Shown: piece by piece, positions 1 to 15,186 of the stretch
How the letters are laid out: every line of letters begins with the position of its first letter
Numbering within the stretch: position 1 is the first letter of the stretch
The notes under the pieces: generated by a model
Database searches by the model: none
The model's input: the letters and a program-made list of their open reading frames with translations, nothing else
Told to the model about the DNA's origin: nothing
Assembly: GCA_023333565.1 (NCBI GenBank)
Contig: JAJKFH010001865.1
Span: 7,626,001 to 7,690,000 of the forward strand
Direction: 5' to 3'
From: Puffinus mauretanicus
Lineage: Eukaryota > Chordata > Aves > Procellariiformes > Procellariidae
Length of the DNA: 64,000 nucleotides
Made by a program: the position numbers and the translations under genes

Positions 1-1728
1 AGACACAGCAGAAAGCTTCTCTGGATAGTTTCCTTAGATTTCTCACTTCGCTAATCTGCATGGAGCTGAGCAATAAGGAAGGCTCCGTTTATTCAGCCCC
101 CATAATCATTCACAAGCATCCAGCTCCTCCCTCTCCTCAGTGCCTCTCCTCTCACTCCCTCTGTCCCTGCAACCAGCTTTCTTCTTCCTCACATCTTGTT
201 TTAGCGAGGGAAGATACCTCTGCTACAAACCCTGCTACCACTCTTCCTTGGCTTTATGTTCTGGAGACTTTCCACGCACTCTTTTTTCCTTTCCCTACCT
301 CTGAACTTGACTGGAGTAATCAAGCAAGGCTAGCTCCTTCCTTCGCCTACCGACGATTCAAGGATGGGTGACAAATAGCAGACAGGTATTTTATGGCAGG
401 GGAAATCTCTGCAGGCTGAGCCAGCCCCTGATGCAGCAGTTCCATGGACGGAAGCAAAATTCTTAGCTCAGGTATGGATAAATCCCCCCAGTTGTCATAC
501 CAACAAGTTCACTATTTACCACAGTGTATTTAGCTTTGAAAACAAGCTTTATTTTCAGGCAAAAGCCTTTCGTTTTTATCTGGAAAACAGGACCAGTTGA
601 AGACTAGCTTTGTGGTCCAGCTAAAGGTTAATTAACTTTTAAGCCAACAAAATGGGTTAGGAAAGATCTATTATTCTTGCCTGTTTTGCTACTTTTGCTC
701 ATTTTAACTGAAATGGGTTGACCAGTGTTTTGAGCAACTTAGGTCAGGAGGCAGGAACCTTTGGCAGGTAGTGCTGGTATGGGGTAGGCGAGCTAAACCC
801 TTATTTGTGGTTATTACGGTTCTGTCGTCAGGACAGCAGCATGGCTGGATCCTTCCTATTTGCAGGGAAAGCTTTGCACTCACTTTCCACTTTAAAGGCA
901 ATGCTGCTGCCCAGCTGAGTCGGAGTGAGTAGTTAAACCTGCTCCTCTTGAGACTGACGCACACAGACATAAGAGAAGGTAGCCAGAAATCACTACAGGA
1001 AAGTGCATTGACTGTAAACCTAATCTCTTCTTTAGGAATTCATAAAAAGGCAAGTTCTTGGAGGGAAGCCATTTGCCGAGACTTCTTTTAGCTTTACTGT
1101 CACCAGATTTATAACCAAGCCGTTTCAAATTCTGCAGCCACGCACTTACTCACTCTATAAAACTTTAAAACACACGAACAACTCAGCTTACAAGAAACGT
1201 TGCTTCCATATAGTTGGATGAGCAACACTGCTTCCACTGGCTGTTCTGCACACATGTCTCTGGGTAATATCTGGTCATTTTACACGCCAGGTCTGAGGTG
1301 CCTAAGGCTAGAGAAGTGGATAGAAAGTAGTAAGAAATAGCTTGCAAAGCCATATCTATTGGCAATTTAACACATTACAATTAGACTGTTTTCTTTGGGG
1401 TTGTTCATGGGTAATGATGTGGAATTAGTAGGCATAAACAGCTTACCTGGCTTGCCTTTCTGAAACTTTAAATGCAGTTCCCTTTCTGAAAGTGAGCACT
1501 GATTAGGAAAAAGAGAAGGCATGAAGCTGTCTTTTTCATGGCATCTCTTTTCCAAAGCACAGCAACTCCTTCACCACAGCATTGTTTGGATGCAGAGGTG
1601 CCTTCCCGTGATGAAGCACGGCAGGCAGCTCTCTGATTCTCATAACTCTATGCTGTACGAAGGCAAGAAGATCTAATGCCTTTCCCTTATGATTTTCTTT
1701 CTCATGCTTCATCTCAGTGCTGCTACTT

Positions 1729-1787
1729 CAGGATCCTTTAACTTAGCCCATCAATTAATATTATGGTATATTTAAAAAGCCCACTAA
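1729..1787 (+). repeat. Copy 1 of an imperfect local direct duplication (about 59 bp)
   Basis: This begins CAGGATCCTTTAAC and runs through CCCATCAATTAATATTATGG to AAAAAGC. It aligns by eye to 1862-1919 at an offset of 133 bp with two single-base gaps and about three quarters of positions identical; most substitutions are transitions. It suggests an old tandem segment duplication or two copies of an old short repeat. Confidence 0.65.
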
Positions 1788-1861
1788 TCTGCTCGCTGCC
1801 TTTATATGTTTTCATTAATTAATTTTCCATTAAGCACATGTTCTAAACTTCAGACCTGCTG

Positions 1862-1919
1862 CAGAATCTTTTAACCCACCCCATCAGTTAATATTACAGC
1901 ATATTAAAAAGTTGCTAAA
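1862..1919 (+). repeat. Copy 2 of an imperfect local direct duplication (about 58 bp)
   Basis: This is the partner of 1729-1787, beginning CAGAATCTTTTAAC and running through CCCATCAGTTAATATTACAG. The intervening bases (about 1790-1860) do not obviously align with the sequence after copy 2. Confidence 0.65.
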
Positions 1920-3053
1920 GTCTGTGTTTCTGTAGGTTCTCTTCTCAACTTCTAATCATGACTCTACAGTGAGACTTGCAAGCACCAAATGCACACCATC
2001 AGGAATCAATAAAACCTTTTTTCCTGCTCTCGCAACACGATGTGTGGGAGCCACAGCTTCTCTGCAGTCCTACAGCCAGCAGCCCCCACTAGCAAGTGAG
2101 ATGCAAATGGATAATAAAGCCAGGAAACACTTCTGATGACAGTGCAGGAATCTTCAAAACATGCAGCTCTGCATTAGGCAGTTAGTGGAGTAGGATGCAA
2201 AGGGACAACATCAGATCATCTGGTCCTTGGGGAAAGCTATTAGCACGGTGCTCATACAGGATTACAGAAAACTGTAAGCTCTATCAGATGGTCATGGGCT
2301 TGGTAGAAGAAAGAAGAGAGAATAGTGGTGGGACAAAAGCTTTCTGCTAGGGCTTTATATGAAGTAATAGATGCCATATTTTTAAATCAGAATGAAGCTA
2401 CATGTTTTTTTATAATCCATTTGAGGTTACAGGTCTTCAGCCTGGATTCGACGGCCTGGGAGTGAGGTGTGCAGAATGCGACCACCCTGCGGCTCCGCCG
2501 GGGCAGGCAGCTGGCTATCTGAGCAGCACTTCCACAAGGTGAGTTTCTTGGCATGAAGGCCAATTGCAGTTTATCCTGGAGGCCTTGGCTCAGGAAAAAG
2601 GAAAGTGGACCTGTTTTGAGACCTAGGGCCTGATGCAATTCCCAGTTTCACCTTTATGAGTCTAATGTAGACAGCAAAAAATAAGGATAGACTGTGTTAT
2701 TTTGGACAGTCAAGAAATATTACATTGGTGTGTTACTACAAGATTTTTTATTTAGTATCCTGTATATTGTTACTATGTGCTACTCTGAAGTTAAGGCTTT
2801 TATTAACAGTGACTATATCTGAATCAATTAAGCCTGGATTCCCATGTCAGATTGCTCAGAAATCTGAAATTAATTTTTTTTTCCCTCTCACTAATGTAAT
2901 TTCAGTTATATGAACTTGTGACTTGATCTAAGGCCAGGCTCTAAGAATTAAAGTTTTCTATTTAAATTCAAGAGTTTGCTTCAAGTCCAATAATTCTCTC
3001 AATCTGCAGAGTTTTCTAATTTTCTGGAATAATAAGAAAAAAGTTCTTCGGGG

Positions 3054-3067
3054 GTGTGTGTGTGTGT
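3054..3067 (+). repeat. (GT)7 microsatellite
   Basis: Seven perfect GT units follow a short G run and are continued by an imperfect CTGTG. Confidence 0.9.
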
Positions 3068-3334
3068 CTGTGTTTACTAGTTTCTTTGCTGTATTTTTCA
3101 GGATGTTATATATACAGCTCAGAATAGTATTTCAATTCTAAACAAAGAGGCAAAGCAAAACTGAGGTCTTACTAAGACATCCACCGTCCTGCAGATGATC
3201 ACTGTAAAGAAAAATACAATTAGATCATTATGGTCAGTCCTCTGCAGGGTTAGGATGTAATCCAAAACTCTTATTTTCCCCATAGCTGGTAAAAAATAAA
3301 TCAGAGAGTAAGGGACACTCTTTTGGGTTTTCAT

Positions 3335-3350
3335 AAAAAAAAAAAAAAAA
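3335..3350 (+). repeat. A16 homopolymer
   Basis: This is a run of sixteen A in the intron. No element body or target duplication is seen on its left, so it is not called a retrotransposon tail. Confidence 0.85.
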
Positions 3351-6300
3351 GAGGAGGGGAGGGTCTCCTCAAAGAAAGGGGTACATAGTCCCAAGGACTC
3401 AGAAACAGAAATCAAGGTAGTTAGGAGGAAGTCATTTTCCCTGTGCTGAAGTCTTTGGACATCCGTGACCTCCAACACACAGAATGAAAATCTAAGGAGA
3501 GAGAATTAATAGTGAGGAGACAGGAAGAACACATATTTATGACTCAGGGCAGGAACTTTCCAAAACTCAGGGTTTTGCTGATGAGATAAAAAAAGGACAA
3601 GAGAAAATTCATACCATTTATTTAAAGCATATCCCTAATGATTTGCTAAGGGGGACTCCGAAACGCTACCGAAACGATGGCCCTCCTCTTTGTCTCCAAA
3701 GTTTTGGACGCTTGAAAGTGCAACACTTGCTGCTAGTGAAGTGTCTTTAAGCTTGCCATGGGGAAATCATTATAAGTCTCCACTTCTTTTTCCCCCCAGG
3801 ACAGAAAGAATGGCTGGCTTCTCTAGCTGCAACACAAATTCTTTGCGCCTTTTTGTGATTTATGCCAAATTCAATCTGAGGTTTCTGCAGAAGCTATATG
3901 GTAGTTGTACCTTCCATACATTATGCCATCGCATACCCCATCCCTCACAGATAACCACCAGGAGGTATGCAACTGCTGCTTCTTCTTTTGGTACACAGAC
4001 AATTTTAAATGTCCGTAAGCTTGTGCTCGCCCAGGGTGAGTGCCGTTTGGGGAACCCAGTAGATGAACAACAAGCAAGAGTCCCACACTGTGGGCTCTGA
4101 GGGCAATCTTGCCTTTTCTTCTGTTGTCACTGTTTCCTTTTATTTAAAAGTGAAGTCTTTGGGGCAGAACACACATGGATGCTCTTGGGATATGAGGAAT
4201 GCAAAACAACTACGGCTTGATTTTTCAGCGGTACTGGGTATTGACAGCTTCTAGTTACTTAAGTGAAAAGCCAGCCGGTGGCCTCTGATGAGTATGAAAT
4301 TACTGTTTCCTCTCCCTCTGCCTCCAACACGCTGCAGAAGAAGAGAGTCAGCCAGCATAGGAAGGGGGGACGTGTGTGGGGACGTGAGTGCTTTGCTGCC
4401 AGCCCCTCCTTGACCCCACCAAAAGCCAGCCACCAGCGCAGCACCTGAGCCATTGCTGCTGCACTGTAGGAAGAACAGACATCCTATGAAACACTGAAAA
4501 GAGTTTGCAATTATATTTATACCTCCCAGGGGTGCAATGGAAGTTCTAAAGTTTAGGGCTGAAAAGACTTCTTAACAGGTGTCAAATTTAGTGTCAGCAC
4601 ACAGTTCCTCATGAACCAAATGACACATCCTCTTCAAACTCTCCTACAAAATTTGGCAGTTCCTATTATTAAAGCCCCTGTCATTACCGTGAAAGACAAA
4701 AATATATAGAGAGGAAACCGACATGCTGCCTGGAGGCTGCTGGTGCTCAGAAGGTTAAATCTTAGTGGCAAAGAAAAGGGGACAGCAATCTACCTGAGCA
4801 CATCCACTGGCTGCCTAATGGCATGGCCAGACATGTTTGTTAAGATCTGCAACACGTGAATGAAGTCGTCAGGATGCTACGACAGCTCCATCATTCAAAT
4901 GTTACCCAAATTATTTTCTATATTATTTGTGCTACAGCCCCACACCTATTTGCAGGATGGGCTTGAAGGATCTGTTTTCAGAGAGCGCGCTAGGCACAGA
5001 GTGGTCACAGGCACTACGTGGGACCCCCGCTGGCCACTTTGCCATCCCAATACAGCAAAAAGCCAATCTCATTCTGCAGTCAGACCAGTCACTGCTGCTC
5101 ATATCTTTGTTTTGGCTTAGAAGAGATTTTCTGCATGCTAAAAACAAAGGTCTCAAAGACCAGTTTCTTTACAGTGCTTTCCGTTGGTTACCTTTCTCCT
5201 TCACTAAACCGTACCTGCACAAAATGCTTTTTTGAAGGCATATTGATATTGCACTTTGAACGGTATAACTTTTCTCATCAAAAACATTTTGCTCATCCCC
5301 CAAACATTAGATTTCCTTGAGTCTGGAAAGAATAATCCTGGACAGGGTTTCATTTTCTGCCATGTGGCTGGAATGAATTTTTTAAAAGCCCAGCAAATGC
5401 GCATGGAGTTTCTAAGTGATGTGCATTTTGCCTCACTCTTCACTAATATTTCACTATACCCAAACTTGCATTTGTAAGAATAATTCTGATTTTAAATTGC
5501 ATCAGTTCAAATATGTGGGAGCATTCACTCTTCCCTCTAACGGGTATAGGTATCACCCTACATCTGTAAAATTATAAACACAATATGAACCAATGCAAGC
5601 AAGTGTACCTCAAAGGCAGCACATTCCTGTATAATACTTGCTTAATTGCATCAATTTAAAATCAAGTACATACTGAACCTTTTGTGTTAATTTAGCTGTA
5701 GCCTAATATAAGCATTTTAACTTCTGTTTCCTTGGTAACTGGAGGCTCATTCCATACTGGTAGGACTGCATCCCATGCAAATACACGGACACGAGCTGGT
5801 AGCAGCAGTCTGAGGCTGGGAGCAGGGCGGCTGTCAGCACCGGCTCTGCACCGTGCTCAGGGCACTGCAGCTTCACTTTGTGCTTCTTCAGTGTGGTGGG
5901 TACCAGATAACCAGGTGGTCATCAGCTGTGGTCCCACATCCCAAACGCAGGTACATGGCCATTAGGACCATGGCCGCAGCTTTGGTTCTCACAATGTTAT
6001 CAGTTGTTTCAGGCTTCTTTTTAGCACCTCACAAACTGCCGGTGGTATAAAGGGGCACGCCATCATGGTCAGTTACAGGAGGAAATGACATCAGGGAATT
6101 TAATTTTTGCAAGGCCCTGGACGTGTTTTGGTGGCACCTCAGTGTTTCAAACTAATCACAGGTTTAATGCCTTTCTTAAGTAGCCTAACTGATGAGTAAA
6201 CTCCTGTAAAGACTGGAATACTTCACAGAGCAGGTGAATATCATTGCAGTCCCCAAAGGCCACAATATTTTGCATGTGTTAATCCCCTGAAGGACAACGT

Positions 6301-9268
6301 AGTAGACATCCCAAACATAAGAGTGTTTTTGGAAATCCCAAATGCCTAAACTTTACCACAGTGTTATCTTGACTGCAGCTCATGCCCCATAGCATTGGAG
6401 GGAAGGCATGGGTGTTTACACCTCTCTATCTCTTTTCCTGTTTCTCTGGGAATCGCCTGAGTGTTCAGAAAAGGTAATGAAGAGCCTTAAACTCATGCCC
6501 GTGCTTCCTGCACTGAGACCAAAATCTCCTGTAAGCTTGCCAGACCTTTTACAGCTGCACCCTAGGGTTTTAACACTGTGCAGCTTATGGGTTTATACGA
6601 AATTTCATAAAAGAGAAGCCCTGTATTTTCACATAAATATATTTATTTTGGGAAAGATCAAGAAATGCCAATATATTTCAAACCAGTTCCCTACTGCATT
6701 AAAGAATGTGAAATATTCATGTGAACATTTGCTAATCCTATACAGTGAAATCTATTTCCCTCTCTATTTAGCATGCAGGCTGCAGCAGCTGAAGGTTGTT
6801 CAGCCTTTTCATTAGGAAGAAAAGTAAGGATGATTTGTGAAAACCACATGGAAGTAATCATAAGGAACAGTACTGAAGGGTTTTTAGAACAAAACCTTGT
6901 AAGCTATCTTGTAAGCATGCTTTCTCTTTCATGTGTTTGTTTCTTATATGCTGTTTCACAGCTTCAAACTGTAAATTTATATTTATGGACATAATTACAA
7001 GTGCGATATAAAATGATTTCATAATACAGAAATAAAAATTTAAGGGGCAGCACACACATTTTCAGAATATATATCTCAGGCTCTCTAAATTCTCCAGTAG
7101 GTAGCATCACTCCAAGCAAATACCAATTTCTCTGTTCAACCATTACTCTTGATAATATAATGAGTTACTCTCTCATCAGTGCTAAGTTTTGCGTATCCAT
7201 CCACACCCTCCTGTGGCCCAATATCTCACAAATAGTCCCCTTCTTCATCCACCTGAACTCTGATAACTACAGCAGGAAATGGAAAATGAGGAAATCTGAG
7301 TGTCTGTGATCCCTGATTCCACCACGGAAAAACATCTGACCTTGGGAATTCATTTAAGTCTCCTTATCCTATGGATTCCCTAAGCATTAAATGGAAATGG
7401 CATTTATTTTCCACTGAGGGATGCTAATATTTAAATATTTCTTCAAAGATCCTCGGATAAAAAGAGCTATATATGTGCAAATTTTTATGCTTCTTTCTGC
7501 TTTCCTACAGCTTCAAGATATAATAATACACTGACACGCTGAAATTTCATTACAAAATAAAATTGTACTTGGAAATGTCAGGCCTGCACAGACCAATGAT
7601 CCAGAAGTCGATAAAGGCAGTGTATCAGAAGAAGATGTAACCTAGCCTCTTCAGGTACTGAATACTGCAACGAAGAAGATAATTGCTTACCGGAACGAGC
7701 CATGACCATTTCCCCCATGTACCGAGAACTATAACAAGTATATAAATGATGTCAGAAGCGGTCCCTAAGGGGCGGTTTGGATACATCCACCTTGACTGGG
7801 AGTGCAGTGGTGGTGGGCATGAAGAATGCTCATCTGTGCAGGCATGAGCCGTGCCATGCCACTGTATTTACAGGTTCACTGTATTTAGTAGCAAAGAGAC
7901 AGCCTATGAAACTCCCCTATGTCTTCAAATTTCTGTACTCAAGCTTACATGGGTAATGCTCTGAGGAGGATGACTTAACACCTTGAATAGCACCTGAGAT
8001 CTTTAACAGCTGGAAGCATTTCTTAGAAAGATTACAGGAAGAAATTTTACTCCTTTGTTTTGCATGGAGACCCTGAACATTATAGAGCCAGAGATTTTTA
8101 GCAGAGCCAGCCTGGTCATGGCTGGAATATTAAAGTATTAAAGTATTCAGTAAATAATTGCCTATAATTCTAATTGTAATATATAAAGCATATACATGTT
8201 TCATTGAAATTAAATTTTTCGTTGATCCTGTGTGTTATGTTATTGCTATGTCAGCACAAAATTCAGCCAAATCATTCCCAACATAGAACAGATTCAAAGA
8301 ATTCAAGCCTTCTCTGTTCATGAAGTATGTGTGAGCAGACAGTGATTCCTCTGAATTTGCATAGTGTTACTTATTGACTACTTTTTCCCTCTACCTCATT
8401 CTATGGACTGAAGGCAAAGTCAATAGCCTGAATGAAGCATATTCGTATGACATAATGGTTCACATTCATTACAACCACACAAAAGAAATTCCATCACAGC
8501 AACTGTAAAATTTTGCTGCATGCAATCATTAGAAACTGGGTTGAGAGAATAGGTTCAGAATGAAAAAGGATCGTGAGATTAGCCCACATCTTCTCCTAAA
8601 AGCCAGACAACAGATATTACATTTTTTAGACATTTGGTTGTTTTTTACATTTCACACACATCCTGATTTAGGAATCAATACTAGAGTGAAGCACAAATAC
8701 TGCAAAGGCACAATACATACAATTAATTTAGTATTTCTGATCCTAGTAGAAACAGTACCAGAAGCATCTCTGGAGATCTCACTTTTGTAGCCCAAGAGAT
8801 CGATTAGTATTGGGATAAGCATCTAAGCTTTTGGGTACAAATAGGGGTCTTTTCACTGAAACATCATATGTTCTTGTTCATCCCCTTCAGTTTTCCCATC
8901 AGTGTTCAAGTTTACTTTTTTCGCTTTAAGAAAAGGCTTCTGTAACAGGAAGGGTTGAGTTATGCTGTCCCTCTATAACAAATGAATCAACTCTTTCCTT
9001 ATTTTCCTGCTAATGAAGTTCAGCCTATCTCACTAATGTTTTCTAAAAGAAACAAGAACAATTCAAATAAGAGCAACACAAGTATTTTAATGCAGTTTCC
9101 AGAAAAGTGAGTAATCCTACATCGCCAAGGAAATGAATGCCTATGTAAGAAATGAAGTGGATTGCAAGCACAAGATGTTTTCCCTTCGCAGAAAACTAAA
9201 TTAAAAGAAGGGTCCAGAGCTGAGAGAGACCTTCCCTTAGGACATGCTCCTCCTTCTCCAAACCCTTA

Positions 9269-9463
<195 letters not shown>

Positions 9464-12400
9464 CTACGGACTGTCAAGTCCAAAAGGAGGTCAGTGCACC
9501 TAAAAATGTGGCAGTTTCAGCACAGTCTGCTCTTTAAGGAAAGTGAAGTTTGGGTGCCCAACAGCTGTCAGCACAAAAAGTGCACTGGGACTGGTGCCAT
9601 GCGCTGTTTTGGCTGAGCATTTCAGCAGAAATGGAAGAAACGTGATCTGAAAACAACATGCCATCAGTGAAACAGCGCCGTGCAGGAAACCTCTACTGTC
9701 CCTCTTCCGGGAACAAAGCAAACATCAGGCTCCCTCCATCAGTTCCACCCGAAGTCCCTCACTAAGTTTCTCTTTCAGCCATAAACCCAGCCATTTAGAG
9801 GGAAGGTAGGTATTCATATTGGGAGAAGCGTGGGAGGGTAGGCATGGCTATCCAGATGGAAGACCACTGTTCAAGATGGTCCACATTTCAGTCATGCTTG
9901 AGGTTGCTGTAGACGTCATGAACACCCGTTTGTCTTTTGGACTCTGTGCATGATTGTGGGCTAAATCACACCAACTAGATTTTTGGGGATTATTTTTCTT
10001 GGCATGAACGGTTTTCACATATCTTCAAAGACTTTCGTACAGCAAGATCATGTAAGCCATTTTAAGAGTTTGACTAAGATAAATCCAAAACAACTCATTA
10101 TATTGAAAAGCTTTTAAAGTAACATTTTACTATTCATTCGCATTTGAAACAAATCCAGATTTTTTTTTCCATTTAAATATATGGGATGTATAAAACATTC
10201 CAGCATTTATTCAGAAGCAAGCTTTTAAAAACAGAAATTCAGTCTAAACAAATCCTTCCTTATTTCAGTGAATTTCTACTTTCCAGTCAAATCATGTTTT
10301 TCTGAAAAAAAAAAAACAAAAAAAAAACAACTTTAGCTTCTCTACCAGATCTTCTACCAGTTTTCTGTTTCGTTGGTTTCTATGTCAGACCTGAAGAATC
10401 ACATTGCTTTTTTCCTGACCCGCTGCTTGGCTTCACTCAGCGCTTTCCCTATGCCATATTAGCCAACTAAGCTGTAAAACTAGGCTGAACCCATTGACTT
10501 TGTACATCTAATGGGAATAAATATGTGACAGCTAAGTGAAAAGTAAACAAAACACAAAAAGGCCATCTGGGGCCAGGCAACCCAGAGAGAATTCAAAACC
10601 AAGTCAGCATATCAAAATAAGCAATGTCAGTACATCATTTAGATTAGGCTTTGACAATGTAGATTATGTTTTTAAAGACTGTTTACATATAAAAGTTACT
10701 GAAGCAAGCCACACCGGCTGCTTGCTTACAAGATGTAGTGCACAAGGAACGACTGCATTTGGGACACATTCCTTTTCACGCATAATCAATCTGAATTAGG
10801 CACCGCAGGCCTGGAAAGGGAATATTTCCTATTTCCATTCGTAGCTATGGTACGTGGAGGATTTGTGCAGATTTTGGAGCAGAAAGGGAGCCATATTATC
10901 TGTGGACTTTGCATGATTGGCAGGATGAAGAAAATTCTTTTCAAAATATACACACACAGAAATGCAGGACTGGGTCAGTTTTAATCTTCAGGCTCTGAAA
11001 ATGGTCAGGAATGTTTTTTTTTTTGCCTCCCAGTGGAGGTTAAGGTTTATCTAAACAGCCAGGGAATAAGGGATAGAGGTGAACTTGCTGTTAACAAACA
11101 ATACAACCTATATGCTTGTCTTATAGGCACGGCAACTCACAGAACTCTTCCCAGCTTGGGTTATTCTGATCTTCCCACAGGCACCACTTGGCTAAAAAAT
11201 AGGTAGCATGACTGAGAAAAAAGCTCTTTCTAGGAGCATTTAAAAGGATAATGACTCAGCCTGAAAAAGAATCATGATGTGCAGACAGCAAGGGAGGGAA
11301 ACAGGAGACAAAAGCAGAAGATCAGAAGGGGGAAAATGAGTCCTGAAGAGGATCAGATGGACTTTCCAAACAAAGGAATTAAGGAAAAGTGGGGTTCAAA
11401 AGAGGAGTAATTTTACATGCGGGGAGATAACCTTTGAGGTGATGGCCAGAGCAGAGGGTTATGTTTTGACACCCGCTTTTGTCCTAACCCACCCTTTTAA
11501 CGTCCTAGTGCATTGAATTCACCTAAGTGCTTGTAAAGAGACTTATCAGCTGCTCAGCTGGTCAGGAAAAATTCTCTTGATTTGGCTGCCTTGCTGTAAA
11601 ACAACTTACAGTGAGAATATATAAAAGTGGTAAAAGCACTTACTGTGATGAAGTGGTATATACAAGATCCTTGGAGCAGCCCTGATAATATCACAGTTCA
11701 GGTTCCCACAAAGATACTGCTTTTCGTAGATAAGATCACAGTGAGCCTCAGTTAAAGTGCATGGGGCAAGACAGAGATTGAAGAGCCAGAAGGGATCATC
11801 CCAGCCATCTACCTTCAACACATGATTGCTCCATGCAGTAAAATACATCCTTTTTAGCATTTTTGCCCTATCCATTTACAAATCTAAGGAATTCAAATCC
11901 ATGGAGGAAATCCATGCTATTTTCATGTTTGCAATCACTCTCTTTATGGAACTACTCCTCAGTCTAACAGTTTTCATTGCTATTCAACGTATTTATTTTT
12001 ACCACGTTTTTTTTTTAAACAAACTTTCTTATGTCATTCCTAGTTATTTTTCCTTTTGCAGTTCTAAATACTCTCACTTTGGGGCTGACACCTTTCAATT
12101 ATTGATGAGCCTTTCTGTTACTTAGCTGGGCTGGATATAGCTTTCTTTAATCTTTTCTTGCAAATCTATCAGTTCAGTCCTCCCGTTAGCAGTGACACTA
12201 CTTTTGAACTGTCTCCAATTCTTAATTTTTATATATGAGAAAAACACCTGTTTTGCTAAGAGAGAATCAGTTATCTGGCAGCTCAGGAGGCATATGATTC
12301 CCTTTTTAGCATACCCTTCTTCTGAGATTCATAGTCTAAACCGTCTGTCCATGGATCTTTCACACAGCTTAAGACTGGTTTTAGCCTAAAGATCTAGGAA

Positions 12401-15171
12401 TAAAATTTTGTTACAGTATAGAATATCTGGAACACTGCTGATGTTTTAGATTTACACCTACAAATAAGGGGTAGCTATACTATGAAAAGGGGGGGATAAT
12501 GCTCTGTGTGAAAGGAGAAGGGAATTTCAGAACAAAATGTCAATTAAAAACCTATATCCTCCTCTCTCTCCCTCTTACTAGAGAAGCACATATTTTGTAG
12601 CTTTCCAATAGCTATACTGAAGACTTCCACTCTGGGCCTCAAAATGAACAGCAAAAATTCCAACGCTGCATTATGAGAAAAAGTTAAGGAGCTTACAGTC
12701 AGTCAATTATGGGGGCTAAATGAAAGCAAAATCTCCCTGGAAAAAGAAACAGTTCTTTGTATTCTATATAACTCACTACTCGCAGAAGATCTGCATCCCT
12801 GATTCTACATTTCCACATCATTATATTGGCATTTTGTGTTGAGATAATAACATTTCAGGATGGTAGCAAATCTGAATGCTGTTCACACATGACCGCACAG
12901 CCCAGGATTGCCAGGGAAGCGTCTGTAGGAGGGCAGCGTATTATCATTCAGCAGCAACCCCAGCTTTCCTGTCTGCCAGTGCATGGAGAACTGACACTTC
13001 AGTCTCCTTCCCTGTGGCATCCCACCTGTCAGTATAGCACAGGCTAAAAAGATTTTTGGAGTATCTGGTGACTATTGCCATAGGAAAAAAAAATTACAGG
13101 CAAAATTGAACCTGTTAGTTGTTCATCAGGGTATTTTGAACTCATGTGCTACACTGTTTGTTAAGTGAAACTGGGAGGCATGGTACCTGTCAGAAGTGCT
13201 TGACCTGACTTCACTGTTTTGTGAACAATTCCAAAGGAGTTACTATGAAAAAAGTTGTTACATGGAATAGGGGCCATCAGCACATAGATGGTAAAACTAT
13301 TTCTATAAGGCTGTTATATTTCTATTTTCTACCACTGCACATTTTCAAGATTTTTATTTGCTGAAGCCCTGCCTGTAGATATTAGCTAAAATTTATCTTT
13401 GATGACTCCACCAAAAGCCAGTTGAGTTATACGAGGAAAGCATTTAAAGCCATTACACTGTTGCATATGCACATATTTTATGCCAACACGGATGTGGATA
13501 GTATTTCTTCTTACAGCTAACCCATTCATGCAGAGTAGGCTGAATAATGTATTTGTGTACAACTCCAGCATTCTAAAAACACATTTCTAGGTCTAGAAAA
13601 TTATAAATTTCAGAAAAAAATAATTGTAAGTAAACAACAACCAACTACTGCCATTTTTCATACTTGAATTCTTGGACAATATCTTTTCTGTATTTTAAAT
13701 TCCTTTTCAAAAGAAATACAAAGAATCCTCATGAAAGAAAAAATGTACACAATAGGCTGCAGGTTAAACAGAATGGGCACTTATTTTTCCTGCAGACCTC
13801 TTTTAAATATTTCATCATACATAAAATGTGTTACCTGTTACAAAAACAACGCAACTTTTAAGGCCAGGGAGTTCAGTTAAATTTCAACTGATTAAAGTGA
13901 TATTAATTTCCTCGAAGAAAATCTGAAAATTATTAGGTAGTGCTAATGAAGCATATTTTCTGAATACCCTGTACCTACACCCCGGTGGCACAATGGTGAT
14001 GCTTTTTCTACTCATTTCCATTACGAGTCAGGCGCCATCCTTCCCCTCCAACTGCTGTACAACTTTCCCTACGAAGTTGTCAGTTGTATATTAGCCAAGA
14101 ACACCTGAACAGAAACAAACTCTTCCACAGCATAGCAGCAGCGACTCCAGCTCTGACCTAAACCCAGTCAAGGACACTGATTGATCACCTGCTCCATACA
14201 GTGCTTTGAGGGTCATGTTCTCCAATATGGACCATTCCACTGCACTGACTACAAAGGGGAAAAACATCATCCGATGCTGCTAGCCCTATGCCTATCAGTA
14301 TGGACCTAAGACTTTGTCATATATAAATACAAAAATTAATTTTTTGACATAATCTTTGCATATTCAGCAAGCATGCAGTAGCTGCAGCCTGCAGAGGGCT
14401 GTACTCCATTCTACAAAACAGCTTCACCAAGGCTGCTGTTACATGAGGAGTGAAGAAGAGAGAACAAAATTGAACAAACACTTGCAAATATATGAGTGAG
14501 AGCTAATATACATAATGTGGATATTGTACACTGAAATGGGAAAAGGCAAAGATAAAATTTGTGGTGGAAGCTTAAATTTAGATTTTCGTGTTGTCAGATG
14601 TTGCCAAACAGCTTGATGACATTCACAATGGAGTTTTTGTCAGCAGAAGGGAATGGAAACACATTGATCTCTATAATCCTCTTGCAAGAGGCCAACGAAG
14701 TTGCTGTTTATCAGACTGAAGCAGAAGTCAGATCTTCTGCCTTCAGAGAAATTCTCGTTTGCTAATTTGTTTTCCTCCAGGGACAAAGGTTTCAAGTCTT
14801 GGTTTTGTTCACAAAGGGCACAATTCTGGCTAACTTCTATTTGGATCCCAGTGAAATAAAATCTCACATTTCACCTTTGTTGAATAAAACCCACTAATTT
14901 ACAGTTCTCTCAAAACTAAACTTTCTGTAGTTCTGAAGTACAATTTTGGAGCTTCTTGCCCTGCACTCCCTTGCAGGCCAGCATGTGTGGCTGATCTGCA
15001 GAACTTAACAGTGAAATGCAGTCATGCAATCGGGGAGGCAGAATACGAATCTGACCGACAGCTCTCTGTGGTGCAATACGGGAGTTGGATTCCTGTGGTG
15101 GTATTAAGAATGCAGAATAAAAATGCCTATATACATAATCTATTCAGTCATCAAGGCAAGCAGCTAATTAA

Positions 15172-15186
15172 ATAATAATAATAACA
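15172..15186 (+). repeat. Short TAA microsatellite
   Basis: About five AAT/TAA units precede ACAACC. Confidence 0.75.

Noticed and set aside
3690..4100. 136-codon plus-strand open frame
   Set aside because: It has no domain or coding-like composition, overlaps open frames on the other strand, and has no splice or start support. It is a chance ORF.
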